Under the pieces are notes generated by a model that did no database searches, was not told where the DNA came from, and worked only from the letters and a program-made list of their open reading frames with translations. A stretch of DNA of 64,000 nt from an uncultured Paracoccaceae bacterium (lineage in GTDB: Bacteria > Pseudomonadota > Alphaproteobacteria > Rhodobacterales > Rhodobacteraceae): positions 1,550,001 to 1,614,000 of the forward strand of contig CANMWG010000001.1 of the NCBI GenBank assembly GCA_947501555.1. The letters are read 5' to 3'. Shown piece by piece: positions 63,627-64,000 of the stretch. How positions within the stretch are numbered: position 1 is the first letter of the stretch; each line of letters starts with the position of its first letter. A program made the translations under genes and the position numbers.

Positions 63627-64000
63627 TACCGGGCCGCAACCCCACGCGTCGCCGCTTCAAGGTCATGCACCAAAGTGCCTGCCATGGACCGCATCACCAT
63701 AATTTCGAAGGCCCGCGCATCCTTTCGTGTGATCGCGACATTCATGTGCCCCAGCATCGTTCGCGCCGTAGAACCAACGCCGAAATGTGAAGCGCGCAGA
63801 TCAATCGGTACGAGGCGCGCCAGTACATCTTCGATCCCACCGCCGGCAATCGCGATAACCGCCCACGCATCCGTTTGATCCGTCACCGCCGCAAGCCCAT
63901 TCAGCGCCACATCCGCATTCACAAGCCAAACCCCGTGCCCGAACCACCACACCGTCACATTATCCTTGCTTACACAACGGTTCGCGGCAGGCAGACCTAT
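63626..64000 (-). CDS. soxG: sarcosine oxidase gamma subunit, C-terminal part (runs off the window)
   Basis: 124 residues visible, from IGLPAANRCV through WWFGHGVWLV, VALNGLAAVTDQTDAWAVIA, GGIEDVLARLVPIDLRASHF, ARTMLGHMNVAITR and FEIMVMRSMAGTLVHDLEAA. The pattern (xVTDQTDAW, LARLVPIDL, MRSxA) matches SoxG of the four-subunit sarcosine oxidase that oxidatively demethylates sarcosine. The N-terminus and the soxBDA genes lie beyond the window. The stop lies at the edge of the 24-nt palindrome. Confidence 0.82.
   Translation of the reverse strand: MGLPAANRCVSKDNVTVWWFGHGVWLVNADVALNGLAAVTDQTDAWAVIAIAGGGIEDVLARLVPIDLRASHFGVGSTARTMLGHMNVAITRKDARAFEIMVMRSMAGTLVHDLEAATRGVAAR

Overview
The window is a stretch of chromosome from an alphaproteobacterium, almost certainly a marine Rhodobacteraceae (Roseobacter-group) member. 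The evidence is gene content and order: dnaG-rpoD next to a sarcosine oxidase gamma gene, nrdR-ribD / ribE / ribBA-ribH-nusB, carD-fdxA-S4 protein-SUV3-type helicase, rpoH, MmcB under a GAAC-N7-GAAC LexA box, a SAM-II riboswitch, and a tRNA-His of the alphaproteobacterial type that lacks G-1. It is mostly housekeeping chromosome with small accessory insertions; no prophage, integron, CRISPR array or intact transposase gene was seen.

1-16 kb: partial metZ with a complete promoter / SAM-II riboswitch / terminator leader, a PilJ-like periplasmic protein, a hydrolase, a GST, a PilZ protein, yciB, an EamA permease, ftsY (with a perfect hexanucleotide repeat), a fused 24/51-kDa diaphorase with an atypical FolD, an AlkB-type monooxygenase, two tandem secreted Cys-rich paralogues coupled to a phosphotransferase, a 363-bp inverted-repeat element, xseA and two related membrane proteins. 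15.6-31 kb: purD, a Hint-domain protein, carD and fdxA, an inserted arsR-permease pair, the S4 protein, the SUV3 helicase, a TPR protein, an SCP2 protein and hydrolase, an aminotransferase with ilvA, and a divergent EF-Tu with its own structured leader. 31-44 kb: the ligase-associated exonuclease and ATP-dependent DNA ligase, pepF, a DUF900 lipoprotein, a Gfo/Idh/MocA oxidoreductase, rpoH, rluD, tRNA-His, an MFS transporter, mmcB with its SOS box, and small proteins. 44-64 kb: the riboflavin genes in three blocks separated by capsule genes (kpsS, kpsC) and secreted proteins, nrdR, a TPR-sulfotransferase, yjbQ, rpoD, dnaG and partial soxG.

The most unusual items are the divergent EF-Tu behind a small ORF and terminator, the diaphorase / FolD-like pair whose FolD has Gln in place of the catalytic Lys, the two inverted-repeat elements whose ends supply stop codons to neighbouring genes, a 24-nt palindrome type at two gene ends, and a RibBA whose GTP-cyclohydrolase half has lost its zinc cysteines. 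Function calls rest on motif recognition from the sequence alone; no database search was run.
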